Of a DNA stretch of 64,000 bases, positions 38,925-49,936 are shown one piece after another; the stretch's first letter is position 1; each line of letters opens with the position of its first letter. The stretch comes from Aricia agestis (lineage: Eukaryota; Arthropoda; Insecta; Lepidoptera; Lycaenidae). The stretch is taken from contig NC_056423.1 in the NCBI RefSeq assembly GCF_905147365.1, positions 8,970,501-9,034,500 on the forward strand, read 5' to 3'. The notes beneath the pieces are model-generated. The model saw only the letters and a program-made list of their open reading frames with translations, ran no database searches and had not been told where the DNA came from. The translations under genes and the position numbers were made by a program.

Positions 38925-39409
38925 TTTGATTTTTATTGAAGATTCAAATTCATGTTTTTATCATCTATTAGGCCTCTTTTGAGCGAGGAAACCCATTGTA
39001 GCGGACATAAAAAATATCAACAAAAACTTCCGATAAGGTACAATACTCTTCTGGGCTTTTATTCGTAATTTCGCGAACAATTCCGCTTGCGAAATTAATC
39101 TGCGATGAGAGATGAGACTTTTTTGTGATACCCATAATAATATTTGCTTTTTTGTTATTAACTAGCTGTAAGCCACCCAAACATGATAATAATAAAATAA
39201 ATACTATTACTAGCTAAAAGCCGAGTTGATGATGACACATCAATACATAAAAAACCTGGACTGACTGCTGATAACACATCTACATATAAATAAAAATTAC
39301 CATGTTCATCAACAGGCCTGATAGTTTTTCCGTAAAGTGTACCACAAAATGTACAGGTTGTGGGATATACTAGGGCTCCCTTCGCTCGCCCTGATAAATG
39401 CGAAAGTTG
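38925..39409. other. No feature seen
   Basis: AT-rich DNA; the minus-strand frames here are unsupported, and one of them runs into the neighbouring SINE. Confidence 0.35.
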
Positions 39410-39695
39410 TTTTTTTTTTTTAATGAGATAAGGGGGCAAACGAGCAAACGGGTCACCTGATGGAAAGCAACTTCCGTCGCCCATGGACACTCGCAGCATC
39501 AGAAGAGCTGCAGGTGCGTTGCCGGCCTTTTAAGAGGGAATAGGGAAGGGTAGGGAATAGGGGATTGGGGCTCCGGTAAACTCACTCACTCGGCGAAACA
39601 CAGCGCAAGCGCTGTTTCACGCCGGTTTTTTGTGAGAACGTGGTATTTCTCCGGTCGAGCCGGCCCATTCGTGCCGAAGCATGGCTCTCCCACGT
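39410..39695 (-). mobile_element. SINE-M, minus strand
   Basis: Poly-T at 39410, LINE-shared tail complement, short G-rich tract, complement of AACAGCGCTTGCGCTG, ending GGCTCTCCCACGT. Confidence 0.85.
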
Positions 39696-39743
39696 ATAAT
39701 GGTATGTATGTCTGTTGTTAATACGCCCAAACTTTTATATTAT

Positions 39744-39988
39744 ACGAGCTTTTGCCCGCGGCTTCGCTCGCGTTAAGAAGTATTATTATATACAAACTTT
39801 CATCCCCTATTTGAACCCCTTGGGGTTGGAATTTATGAAAATCCTTTCTTAGCAGATGCCTACATCATAACATCTACCTGCATGCTAAATTTCAGCCCGA
39901 TCCGTCCGGTGGTTTGGGCTGTGCGTTGATAGATCACTATGTCAATCAGTCAGTCAGTCACCTTTGAGTTTTATATATATATATAGAA
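39744..39988 (-). mobile_element. Hel-B element, minus strand
   Basis: ACGAGCTTTTGCCCGCGGCT, CGCTCGCGTTAAGAAGTATT, AACCCCTTGGGGTTGG, CATGCTAAATTTCAGCCCGA, CAGTCAGTCAGTCACC and a TTTTATATATATATATAGA end. Confidence 0.65.
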
Positions 39989-39992
39989 GATA

Positions 39993-40075
39993 GATTGCGC
40001 ACATACTTAGGCACTATATAACATCGCTGTAGCTGCTCCGGTTTCAATCAAACCGTCACCGAAACTGTTGCGAAA
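39993..40075 (+). mobile_element. SINE-B 3' fragment
   Basis: GCGCACATACTTAGGCACTA and CAATCAAACCGTCACCGAAA match 32455-32530. Confidence 0.6.
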
Positions 40076-40619
40076 GGCATAAATTTAATACGTGACCGGA
40101 GCAGCTTAAAATTTAGCTTGCAGCTTGTACTGCGACGTTTTATAGCTTATAAAAATCACTGGTCAGTTTTAGTGCTAAGTGTAGTACTTTGCAGACATTG
40201 TATTGTTCTTATCTGACTACCAAGGGAGGGTAATGATTTTGACAAGTCTGATTAATGTTGCTCAAAATTTCTGTAGACTCGACAGATATACGAAAATGGC
40301 TGTCGGGACGTCATTAATTTTTTAGAGTTTTTTGTTTGTTGGTTTCTTCCATCACCTAAACTATAGCTACGATTATAAAATTATTCAGGAAACTATACAC
40401 AGAAACGAAAATATTTCATCGATTGTATAATTTAAAAGAATTATTTTCCTACATTGTCATAGATACAATAAAATTCTATTCCAACTATAAAGAGAGTTTA
40501 GAGTTCAGCCATGCATTTCATTGGTCTGAAATAAAATGAACTAAAATGTAAGATTGAAGAAAATGGAACGGAACCAAGAATTTACCGTAGAGATGAATTC
40601 TGTCCAATTGTAAGTTAAT
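40076..40619. other. No feature seen
   Basis: AT-rich DNA without motifs. Confidence 0.4.
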
Positions 40620-40748
40620 GGGGCATGGTCCATGGGTCATTTTACTTGTAAGACAATCAGGTGATCAGCCTGCGTTGTCCTAACCAAACTTGTAACACGT
40701 TTATCACTCGACCTACGACCTCCGAGTCAAGAGCCAGACTCTAAAGGT
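40620..40748 (-). mobile_element. SINE-B fragment, minus strand
   Basis: GTAAGACAATCAGGTGATCA, TGTCCTAACCAAACTTG and CTCCGAGTCAAGAGCCAGAC are complements of SINE-B; the head is truncated. Confidence 0.7.
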
Positions 40749-40751
40749 GAT

Positions 40752-40850
40752 CGCTCATATTTTATCAGCAAGCACGCGCCGTATGCGCCGCATTTCTATG
40801 CGATGCGTTTGGCGTATACGGTGCTGACTGCTGACAAAATATTAACGTGA
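40752..40850. repeat. Imperfect palindrome, CGCCGTATGCGCC arms
   Basis: ATTTTATCAGCAAGCACGCG and CCGTATGCGCCGCAT pair with ATGCGTTTGGCGTATACGG and TGCTGACAAAATAT. Probably a MITE centre. Confidence 0.6.
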
Positions 40851-41494
40851 ACTGCGTTTCCATCGGAGATGAGCTAAACTGCATTGCGAGGAATGTGTTT
40901 TACAACTAATAAAATCGTTGCGCTGAAAGTGTTCAGGCAAATGATGCCTTTAGCTATTGTTTTTACGCAGTAGTTTAAACGTGGTTTAGCTCTCAACTCT
41001 GGTGAAAACTCGGCCCACATAATTGTCCACCAGTGGACAACGGAGGCGTTCAAAAGATAGCACTACCGTTGAAAATGTTTTTTTGATGTACATTGGTTAA
41101 CCTCGAAATTACGGAGACAGAACTTTACGTATACATTATTCAAGTAACACGGGCACTTTATAATAAGCCACACAGCCACTAATTCCATTAATAGTGGGTA
41201 ATTTTAGCCAGAAATCCAATAGTGAACTGTATATTTCAGACCGATCAAGAGGATATTAAGGGGAAGTTTATACCTAGTTCTAGGATTATGTAATTTTGCA
41301 GTTCATTTTTAGTTTTTATGCACTTTTTCAGTGCGTTTTTTTTTTTGGAGATTTTTATGTACTTTTCGTAAGATATGCTTTGGACAAACGAAAACTATTT
41401 TGATTTGAAAATTATTTTAATGTAATACTCAACATGAAATTATTTTTTTAAATTTCTGAGTGCAACAAATCTTTTCTGAATGTCTACGTGTTGA
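40851..41494. other. No feature seen
   Basis: A small hairpin TTGTCCACCAGTGGACAA occurs near 41022; otherwise unassigned. Confidence 0.35.
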
Positions 41495-41590
41495 CCTACC
41501 GCCGCGCCGGTTTGGGAACTATTTATCGAGAAGAACCAACGTAAAAAACTCGCACGGGGCCTCTTTTTACCAAAAAAGTGGAAAATTATT
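41495..41590 (-). mobile_element. LINE-E 3' UTR fragment, minus strand
   Basis: GACCTACCGCCGCGCCGGTT, CGAGAAGAACCAACGTAAAA and CTCGCACGGGGCCTC are complements of the LINE-E UTR at 26095-26160. Confidence 0.6.
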
Positions 41591-42073
41591 CGTTTAAAAA
41601 ATTAAGATGCCACAGGAATTCTGTACCTTACTTGGCTGTAAGTTAAATCTTATTAAGTACTTACCGGAAACACCGTGGCCAAAAACAGTGGTTTTGTTAT
41701 GTCGGCAAAAAAACTCGTATGTGTAAATATGTGGTCCTAGATGTTCTAGAGCAAAAGATAAAGCTTAGAACAGCTAAAGCACTAATTATGACTTTTGTTA
41801 TGAATTTGAAAAAAAAAATTATAATTGTTTCCGACCTTATTAAAACAGTCGTTATAATAAAAATTTAATTGCAAGCAATTTGGACGCGAAAATATTACGT
41901 CCGCTTTTGATATCACAAAACAGGCTACGTTAATTATTCTAAATTATTCATATCTCCAAATGAAACGGAAAGAGCTGACAGATGACAAAGAATATTTAAT
42001 AATGTACCAACGGGCCCTTAAAGATAATTTTGGAAGAACTATAATAATTGTGCTGCGATTGCTACGAATATCG
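41591..42073. other. No feature seen
   Basis: AT-rich DNA without motifs. Confidence 0.4.
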
Positions 42074-42413
42074 TTTTTTTTATGAAATAAGGGGGCAAAC
42101 GAGCAAACTGGTCACCTGATGGAAAGCTACTTCCGTCGCCCATGGACACTCGCAACATCAGAAGAGCTGCAGGTGCGTTGCCGGCCTTTTAAGGGGTAAT
42201 AGGGGAGGGTAGGGAAGGGAATAGGGGAGGGTACGGAAGGGAATAGGGGAGGGTATGGAAGGAAACAGGGGAGGGTAGGGGATTGGGCCTCCGGTAAACT
42301 CACTCACTCGGCGAAACACAGCGGAAGCGCTGTTTCACGCCGGTTTTTTGTGAGGACGTGGTATTTCTCCGGTCGAGCCAGCCCATTCGTGCCGAAGCAT
42401 GGCTCTCCCACGT
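42074..42413 (-). mobile_element. SINE-M, minus strand, expanded G-rich tract
   Basis: Poly-T, LINE-shared tail complement, then about 90 bp of repeated AGGGAAGGGAATAGGGG units (42196-42285), complement of the hairpin stem and GGCTCTCCCACGT. Confidence 0.85.
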
Positions 42414-42464
42414 CAAACGTATATCGTCTCAAATAGTTTATACAACTTGAACAAAAATATAGTA

Positions 42465-42570
42465 TTTTAAGATTCCGTACCCAAAGGGTAAAAACGGGAC
42501 CCTATTACTAAGACTTCGTTGTCTGTCCATCTATCTGTCTGTCTGTCTATCTGTCTCCAGTCTATAACTC
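42465..42570 (-). repeat. Reverse fragment of the 12200-12615 repeat
   Basis: CCGTACCCAAAGGGTAAAAA, CTATTACTAAGACTTCG and a CTATCTGTCTGTCTGTC run, complements of the GACAGACGGACAG end. Confidence 0.5.
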
Positions 42571-42577
42571 AATTTTG

Positions 42578-42757
42578 CTGGTTCGAAACCCGCCGACGGA
42601 ACAAAAAGTTTTCAATGTTCCTGATAATATTATGATATAATATAAAAATATTAAAATGTATGCATATTTCCGTTTTCTGGTAACACAAGTTCTTTAGGTA
42701 GGTACTTAGCACGAGGCCAGACTGACGTGGTGTGAAACGTTCATAGATATTATGATT
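42578..42757 (+). mobile_element. SINE-A, 5'-truncated and deleted
   Basis: It begins in the B box (GGTTCGAAACC), then CCGACGGAACAAAAAGTTTT, GAGGCCAGACTGACGTGGTG and an ATATTATGATTT end. Confidence 0.75.
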
Positions 42758-43063
42758 TTATATTTCCTCTTTATTCTTAGTAAGCGCACCAGACATTTAT
42801 AAGTTAGCTGTTAGCATAATAATTACTTATCACTTATCAGTAATCTAACATATGAGAGTGTTAGCCAAATGAGCAGAAACAGTATAACCAAATTGAGGAG
42901 ATACTCAGGAGGTAAACTCCACTTAGACATTCCCTTTGATAACTACTAACTTGCATCTACTATTCATACTCGCTTCTTAACGTTACAGATTTTCCCTAAA
43001 GATTTTACGTTTTTCGGTGGTTTGAACTTCAAACACTCAGGAATTGGTTTATACTAGTTTAAG

Positions 43064-43129
43064 CAACTCTGTTGCAGCAAAATCCGTTTATCGGACGGAA
43101 ACCGCACTTTTTACAACATGATATTGCCG
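43064..43129 (-). mobile_element. Hel-A 3' fragment, minus strand
   Basis: AACTCTGTTGCAGCAAAATC and CGTTTATCGGACGGAAACC, complements of the Hel-A 3' part; abuts the next copy head-on. Confidence 0.5.
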
Positions 43130-43396
43130 TCCATACTAATATTATAAATGTGAATGTATCTGTCTATCTGTTACCTCTTCACGCTGAACCGATTTAGAAG
43201 AAATTTGGTATGAAGATACTTTTTAGAGATAGGGAAGGACATTGATTAGTACCGCTGAACTGATTTTGAAATTGAGTATGCATATACTTTGAGTCCCGGG
43301 AAAGGACATAGGATACTTTTTACCCCGGAAAAATGCATGGCACCCACGCGATACACTTTTTGACGCATTTTGACGCAAGCTGCGGGCGTCATCTAG
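43130..43396 (+). mobile_element. Hel-A element with internal duplication
   Basis: TCCATACTAATATTATAAAT start. The block CGCTGAACCGATTT...GATACTTT appears twice (43172 and 43251). End GCAAGCTGCGGGCGTCATCTAG. Confidence 0.75.
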
Positions 43397-44869
43397 GCGT
43401 AAATAACTACACACAACTTCATTAACTAAGAAGTTATTCATAACTACGACCCAAATCAAATAATATTAACATGGCGGCCACAATTAGTTTACAGAGGTAA
43501 CACCCATCCGACCCGACGGCCCGACGACCCGAAGGCCCGACGTACCACACCCCACCTATCACAAATCACATACCACAAAATCTCACAACCAATAACGGTT
43601 TATCACACATAATTACCACAATATGAATATACAACATTAGATGTTTCCGCAACTTAGCTATACACAAATTTTTAGCGATCTTACGACTATTTATTAATAC
43701 ATAATTTCTATGTCTATCTGTCACGCGAACTTAGATTCTTGGGAAGATTTCTATATTGGAAAAATAAACGCTTCCCGCGCGATAAACAACACTGGTCAAC
43801 AAAATTATAACTTTTTTTGTCACACGGTGATAATTTTTGTTAATGTTGCAGTATTCTCATCCAAAATTTATAAAAATTTTTTCAGTTAGCCCCAGTTTTT
43901 TGTAGCAGGTACCTGACGTGTCAATTGTTTTTTCATTAATATATTATGTTATTCAGTTTTATTATTCGTAGTAGGTATCCCTCGTTAGGTATCCCTCGTA
44001 CACTCATATTGAATTATCCTAGAAGGTTTTTTTTAGGTGTCTAATAATATTTTGCTAGCTTTCATGGATATTGTCACTTCCCTAGATATCGCCTTTTTAA
44101 TAAGGAAAAGTCCTCATGGCATTTCTACTTGTTTGTTACTCACTTGTTTTAAACTTTCGTGGCATGCTATCGATGTAACAAATGTTTAAATTAAATGTTG
44201 TTTTAATACAATATTTATACAGTCGTCTAAAAAAAGGCATCCAAAAACAAGGCACTTCTATGAAGCCAAAAATAAATAGTTGTCTGTCACAAAAAAAACG
44301 GAGGCTAACTGAAACAAAATTATTATAAATTGTTTATGAGGATACTCCAAGATAAACAAAAATCATCACATTAAAGTTCGTGTGATAAAAACAGTGCGAC
44401 CAGTGTCATTTCTCCGTGTAAGGGTGGATATTATACGCCCGCCCAGAAGCGTGGTTTAGCGGTTACACCGCAAGATTACAAACATATGTATGTTAAAGAC
44501 AACCGCGTGGCTATTTAAATAAATTGTTACATGCATTTACTTGTAAACTCGCGGTGAAGCGACCGAGCCGATAAATCCAACTAAAGAACCAGATACTAGA
44601 CAGATCATTTTTAAGTTGCTTCGACATAATATTTGCGGTTCCGTACAGTCGTCTGAAACCACATCCGAATGGAAGCGGACGGTTCGGACAAACCACAGAA
44701 GACAATCAGACGTCAGCCGGACGACAATCTTGTTCGGCGTTCCTTACGTCATGTCATACAGAATTGTTCGGCAATTTTAAAAATGACTAAAGCTGTTTTG
44801 AATTGTTCGAAAGTGAAGCTGTTTTGGAGTGAAGTTTCTTTTTATCCGTTGAAAGCTACAAATAATAAA
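43397..44869. other. Mostly featureless
   Basis: CCCGACGGCCCGACGACCCG (about 43511) is a short GC-rich repeat of CCCGACG. TTTAGCGGTTACACCGCAAG (44455) resembles a tRNA A-box arm but lacks a B box. The pair of opposed frames at 44511-44962 is unsupported. Confidence 0.35.
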
Positions 44870-45078
44870 AACCAAGGAAAAGTAACTCCGTCAAAAAACA
44901 TGCTCCACAATTATACTTGTCAAAAAAGTGTACATTTCAATACATTTGCAATATTTAGGTGACCTTGAGCGGTACTAGGCTGACGTTACATGACAGATCA
45001 AAAGAAACCAAATTTAAAACGGTAATAGTATGGGAGTTACGATTCCTTCGTTTTTATTATTCGTAGGTTGAAGATTAT
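44870..45078 (+). repeat. Dispersed repeat pair, plus copy
   Basis: ACTCCGTCAAAAAACATGCT, ATTTCAATACATTTGCAATA, TTTAGGTGACCTTGAGCGGT and CGTTTTTATTATTCGTAGG match the complement of 62583-62810. A short third match lies near 36419. Confidence 0.75.
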
Positions 45079-45568
45079 AAGTTATAGTAGCATATTGCCG
45101 ATTCTCTGACCCCTCAAAATACTCATTTTCAACAAAATCTGTCTACACGTTTCGAAGGAGTTTAATGTACAGTCTTTTGTTAGCAATTTTCAATTAAAAT
45201 TCTGAGTTTTATTTCAATAGGCAGGATTCCCGTCTAGAGAGTTCTATTTTATATTTAAACTATAGTTAAATAGTTTGTACCCAAAAATGTAAAGGTATCA
45301 TTGTATTTTAGCTGTGTATAACGCGCTTAATAAGACAAGTGTAACAAAGATAGGAAAAAAGCATAAACTTCAGATAACATGTTGAGCCATAATGTTTCTA
45401 AGAAACAAGAAAAACATCCAATTCCGAATACAATTTGAACCAATGACACGTCTTTGTTGCGCTGAGTTATATGAAATTTGGTATGATATAGACGTTAAAG
45501 AGCGTTATTTATTACGAGTGTAAATCATCCGCGCTTATAATGTATTGGAGAGCGAACCCATAACTTAC

Positions 45569-45870
45569 GCGGTATCTGTGGCGACTTTTTCGCGACGCCA
45601 TTTTGTTTCAACGATTTGAATTTAGAACGTTTTTGAATTGAGAAATTAATAGTCCCTTTTTTAATTTGCCGCAGCACGGCACTTTTAGCCTTTGCTGATC
45701 ACGGCTTGTCGTTGCCATGGTCGTAAAATTAAAGGTACAAATTTCTGAAGTTCCGCGGTATCTATGGCGACTATTTCGCGACGCCATTTTGTTGAACTTA
45801 GAACGTTTTTGAATTGAGAAATTATTGGTCGCTTTTTGAACTAATCGTGAGTAGTGACACGGCACGGCAC
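45569..45870. repeat. Tandem duplication, 186-bp period, about 1.6 units
   Basis: GCGGTATCTGTGGCGACT, TTTCGCGACGCCATTTTGTT and TAGAACGTTTTTGAATTGAG occur at 45569 and again from 45755. CGACGCCATTTTGTT repeats also create a minus-strand frame that I do not call. Confidence 0.85.
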
Positions 45871-45938
45871 GCCGGGACGGTAAGTAATACCGTTGACGTC
45901 TAAAGTAGGCTTAAGAATTCACTGCTTGCCGTTGTCGT

Positions 45939-45986
45939 GGCCGTTAAGCTAAAAGCATTTGCAAATATGCTTTTAGCTTAACGGCC
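45939..45986. repeat. Perfect 20-bp-arm hairpin
   Basis: GGCCGTTAAGCTAAAAGCAT, loop TTGCAAAT, exact complement. Confidence 0.95.
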
Positions 45987-46173
45987 CAAATTAATATTCC
46001 GAATATCCAAACCCACTCCTTTTTATAGAAGTCGGATTAACAAATCGGTGAACCAGATATTACGTTTCCATGGTTGTATAAGTATCTAAGCCCTGCCTGA
46101 AATAACTGATGACGTCATTTGGAACAGCGCATTGGCCATTGGAACACTAAGAACTAGAAATTACATAATACTA

Positions 46174-46770
46174 GCTGTCCCGGGCATACGTTGTTTTGCC
46201 ATCTAGAGTATTTCGCCGAGTGATAAGTATTTTATTATGAAAAACATACTTAATTGATTTCGCCCATATTACCTATTTTATTGAAGTGACAAAATAAGTA
46301 TAATATAAATATAATAATATCTATGGACGCTTCACACCACGTCAGTCTGGCCCTGTGCTAAGTACCTAAAGGTACCAGACAACGGAAATATATTTAATAC
46401 TTTTATACTATACATATATTTAAGATTTTAAATTATCATACACATATTTAATACACATCCAGACCCGGGAACATTGAAAAACTTTTTGTTCCGTCGGCGG
46501 GATTCGAACCCGCGACCCCCGGCTTGAGCTACCGCCGCATGTCACCATGGCAACGTCCATCGCTATCCTGTCGTACAAAAATGGTCGCCGTCGGTCTCGA
46601 CTTGTAATAATTTACTATTATTTATTCAACTAATGCTCTTATCAATATAAAAAGTACCCAGTAGCCGATTCTCAGACCCACTGAATATGCATAATATAAA
46701 GTTTGGTTAAAATCAGTAAAGCCGTTTCGGTGGAGTACGCGGCCTAACATTTAATTTTATATATAAGGTA
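46174..46770 (+). repeat. Repeat family E, copy 1, carrying a SINE-A
   Basis: ACTAGCTGTCCCGGGCATAC start; GTCACCATGGCAACGTCCAT, GTACCCAGTAGCCGATTCTC, TTGGTTAAAATCAGTAAAGC and a TTTTATATATAAGGT end. Same family as 63034-63690. SINE-A (46301-46538) interrupts it where the other copy reads AAATAAGTATGTCACCATGG. Confidence 0.8.
46301..46538 (-). mobile_element. SINE-A, minus strand, head-truncated
   Basis: ATAATAATAT tail, CTATGGACGCTTCACACCAC, TTTTTGTTCCGTCGGCGGGA and GATTCGAACCCGCGACCCCC (B box complement), ending GAGCTACCGCCGC; the A box is missing. Confidence 0.8.
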
Positions 46771-46984
46771 AAACTTAATATCAAGATAGACATTACGTTT
46801 TAAATGTAATTTCCTTATCCATGCCTTAAAATATATAATAAGACATAATATTATGCTATATGCCTTAAAGAAGTGAAGATTCACTTGCAAAGGGAAAGTT
46901 CCTATACTACGTGACGTTCTTACCATTTAGAGCGACCGCAGACTTACAATTTGAAATTGGCTAACTAAATCGCATAGTATACTA

Positions 46985-47655
46985 ATGGCTATAGCGACGG
47001 GCGTTCGCTGTGTTGAGCGTGTGCCTGACGCGGCTGCCCGTCGCGGGCGCCCGCGCAGTGCGTTCGCCATAGTAATCGTGTGACGGCTGACCCGCTCAAC
47101 GCAGCGCTGCTCTATGGGATGACACGAAACAAGCACGCCTCGCGGGTGGCCGCGCCGGGCGCACGCTTAAGAGGATACACCAGGGGTTAGAGAAATGAAA
47201 AAAAAATTACGTGTAATATCTATAGCTGTCTCCCTTACCTCAAGCCTATACCGCAGAACGCGATAGAGACAACTGCAGAAAATCAACCATTGGTTATCCC
47301 CTGATTCCTTCTCCAAAACTTAACCGATTTAAGTACTTTTTTCATTAAAGATTAAAGAAAGGCTTGAGCTGTGTTCCAATGTTTTATTTTTTTTGTATAA
47401 TTTAGCCAAATCTGTTTTCTGGATGTTTGAACACAGCGGAAAATCTGGCAATTTTTTTGGGTTTTTGAACGTTCATATCTTATTTAAAAATTAAATTATG
47501 AAAAAAAAGAAAACATAGGGACATTGTATTAGTGGCCGTTGATATTCAGGAAAAAAATTATAACTCTACTAGCATTATCCAGGGAAGAAACAGGGGACAA
47601 CGTTTGTATGGAAAAACGGCGGTGTGGACTCCTCTTAACGCAGCGAACGCCCTTA
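46985..47655. mobile_element. GC-rich MITE hosting the TTAA-1 MITE
   Basis: GACGGGCGTTCGCTG on the left and CAGCGAACGCCC on the right are complementary ends. The GC-rich body (GGCTGCCCGTCGCGGGCGCC) is split at TTAA by the element 47167-47638. The minus-strand frame over it is probably accidental. Confidence 0.55.
47167..47638 (-). mobile_element. TTAA-1 MITE, reverse copy
   Basis: TTAA at 47167-47170 and 47635-47638; ends GAGGATACACCAGGGG and complement of GGTGTGGACTCCTC. Matches the complement of 3853-4334 along its length. Confidence 0.85.
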
Positions 47656-47810
47656 TGAGAGCTCGCACATTGCATCCAACTAAATAATTGGACATCAATC
47701 GTATAAGAACCGCGACTCCTTTCCGATTACGTACAAATTAAAAAGTTGTCCAATTAAATTATGAAACTACGCAATTCAGTTGTACGATAGTCAGCAAACT
47801 TCCTTGTCCG

Positions 47811-47994
47811 AAAGTATGTCTGTCGGTAAGTCTGTCTGTCTGTTTTCACGCCCAAACCGCCGAACTGATTTTGTTACGTATGGGGATTCTTTGAATCCCG
47901 CGAAAAGACATAGCATACTTTTTGTCCCGGACAAAAGTACGGTTACCACGCAATAAACGAATTTTGGCGCAACGGAGTTACGGGCGTCATCTAG
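47811..47994 (+). mobile_element. Hel-A element, 5'-truncated
   Basis: GAAAGTATGTCTGTCGGTAA, CCCAAACCGCCGAACTGATT, CACGCAATAAACGAATTTTG, hairpin CGCAACGGAGTTACG, end GTCATCTAG|T. Confidence 0.75.
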
Positions 47995-48325
47995 TTACTA
48001 ACAATTCCCACCTTATAATTACATTATACAATTCGAATAGCCATTATAAATCTAAATTTTCGTATATTTATCGTGAATTACGGGCTTTATTCCGTAAGTC
48101 CGTAAAGTTATTTGTTCGTAATTTGCTCAATGAATATTGTCATTTTGCCGTTAGCTTACTGTCACAGCGGCACGTGGCGCTGAATTTAATCTAATTATAC
48201 TTTAGCCTTATTTACGGTGGATGCTTAAGATATGGTTGTATCAGCGTTTCACGGAAACCACAGATTTAGAAATAAGAGATGCGAATTGGGAATGGCTCGA
48301 GTGCAAAGCCCAGCCTATATTAGCT
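47995..48325. other. No feature seen
   Basis: The 90-codon frame that starts inside the Helitron (47922) and runs to 48194 is AT-rich and unsupported. Confidence 0.35.
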
Positions 48326-48467
48326 TACTGCCGCACTCAGAGTGGAACGGTAATTCATTAAATGTACTTAATTAATTTAAAATTTTGACATAAGCCTGCT
48401 GTCATCTGTCAAACTCTTTATCTTTATTAAGGTTAATCATAATTAAATATCTTAGTAGTGCGGCAGT
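48326..48467. mobile_element. MITE with CTGCCGCACT ends
   Basis: CTGCCGCACTCAGAGTGGAA on the left, TAGTAGTGCGGCAG on the right. Body AAAATTTTGACATAAGCC. A partial copy lies at 52010-52104. Confidence 0.65.
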
Positions 48468-48723
48468 TTGTGCCACCTGTTCGTAATTATTAGAACAGCT
48501 GACAAACATAACAAAACCATTTTTTCATTATGTAAAGTTTTAACGTAGGTTTCAGTTAATTAGAGGATAATTGTTTTGTAATTATTAGTAGTAAGAACTG
48601 TGTAAGTTAATAATAAATATTTTTTTGTCTTTGTCAATAGTCGACAGAGTCAGAGTTTAACTTACACGCGCGCCAATTAATACGCTTTTGTTTCTAGTTT
48701 TTGTAACTAACTAGAAGCTGTTT

Positions 48724-48787
48724 ATGTGTATGCGTGGAATATAATAAGATGTATACATATTTCTTATTATATTCCACGCATACACAT
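48724..48787. repeat. Hairpin, 26-bp arms
   Basis: ATGTGTATGCGTGGAATATA with ATAAGA pairs with its exact complement around a ~12-nt TGTATACATATT loop. Confidence 0.9.
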
Positions 48788-48798
48788 GGATAGCGCGA

Positions 48799-48848
48799 TT
48801 ATATAGCGCTTCAATTCACTACATGTAGTGAATTGAAGCGCTATATAA
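48799..48848. repeat. Perfect 50-bp palindrome without spacer
   Basis: TTATATAGCGCTTCAATTCA and CTACA, then the exact complement; two-fold symmetric with no loop. It lies 11 bp after the previous hairpin. Confidence 0.95.
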
Positions 48849-49039
48849 CAGTTCTTCTTCTTTTTGTGTTCTGTGACGGAAACGCTATGCCTTTCGTGAT
48901 GAAAAGTATGCCTTATTGAATCCTACAACCAAATTTTTAAGCAAAATCCACTTAAGAGTTTATGCGTGGAGAAATAGCATACAAATCTTCTCATAATAAT
49001 GAGCTTTTAATAATTTACCTTTAAAACCTTATAATAATA

Positions 49040-49262
49040 ACGAGCTTTTGCCCGCGGCTTCGCTCGCGTTATGAAGTATTATTATATACAAACTTTCATC
49101 CCCTATTTAACCCCTTGGGGATGGAATTTATCAAAATCTTAGTGGATGCTTACGTCATAACATCTATCTGCATGCCAAATTTCAGCCCGATCCATCCAGT
49201 GGGCTGTGCGTTGATAGATCACTATGTCAATCAGTCAGTTTGAGTTATATATTATACCTTTG
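49040..49262 (-). mobile_element. Hel-B element, minus strand
   Basis: CGAGCTTTTGCCCGCGGCTT, CGCGTTATGAAGTATTATTA, ACCCCTTGGGGATGGAATTT, GCATGCCAAATTTCAGCCCG, TGTCAATCAGTCAGTTTGAG. Confidence 0.65.
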
Positions 49263-49710
49263 AGTTATATATAATATATATAATAATATCTCAGTATAAC
49301 ATCGTGGTACATTATAAATAAATAAAATTAAACATCCACGCACAATATAAGGGATAATGGCCCTACAAAAAACTGAGGTCAAAATATATGCGGCGGAAAA
49401 AGCGTTGATCGTAACATAAAATAATAGAACAGAATAAGCGACTCCCGTATTTTATGTCAAATTGAAGCCGACATTACTATGCTAATATGATTCTGTCTGC
49501 GTGAAATATGATTTAGGGCCCTTTAGGGCTTCTTTGTACATGTGTTGCTCTATGTTATGTAATAGTGTTGTACAAAAAACATGAGGTGTCCTAATTCCCA
49601 TAAAGTAATAGCGACGCGGCTTAGTATGGATACAATTCTTATATTTATGGAAATTAAGTGGACATGCACTTACATGAAAAGTCTGTATTTTAATATTACT
49701 GTGTTTAAAT
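49263..49710. other. No feature seen
   Basis: Unassigned AT-rich DNA. Confidence 0.4.
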
Positions 49711-49875
49711 TCATGCTAATATTATAAATGTTAAAGTATGTTCGTCTGCCTGTCTTATAACTCTTCACGCCCAAACCGCTGAACCGATCTTGCTGAAATT
49801 TGGTATGGAGATACTTTAAGTCCCGGGAACACAGGATACTTTTTATCCCTAAAAATGTGCGATGTCCGCGCAATA
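49711..49875 (+). mobile_element. Hel-A element truncated by SINE-M sequence
   Basis: TCATGCTAATATTATAAATG, GCTGAACCGATCTTGCTGAA, AGTCCCGGGAACACAGGATA and GATGTCCGCGCAATA; the 3' hairpin and CTAG are replaced by a SINE-M 5' fragment. Confidence 0.7.
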
Positions 49876-49936
49876 GTGGGGGAGCCATGCTTCGGCACGA
49901 ATGGGCCGGCTCGACCGGAGAAATACCACGTTCTCA
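49876..49936 (+). mobile_element. SINE-M 5' fragment
   Basis: GTGGGGGAGCCATGCTTCGG to AAATACCACGTTCTCA, no tail. Confidence 0.7.

Noticed and set aside
44451..44515. tRNA-like TTTAGCGGTTACACCGC.
   Set aside because: No B box or acceptor stem follows.
46927..47136. Arginine-rich 69-codon minus frame in GC-rich DNA.
   Set aside because: It covers the arms of a GC-rich MITE split by another MITE; composition follows from the repeat.
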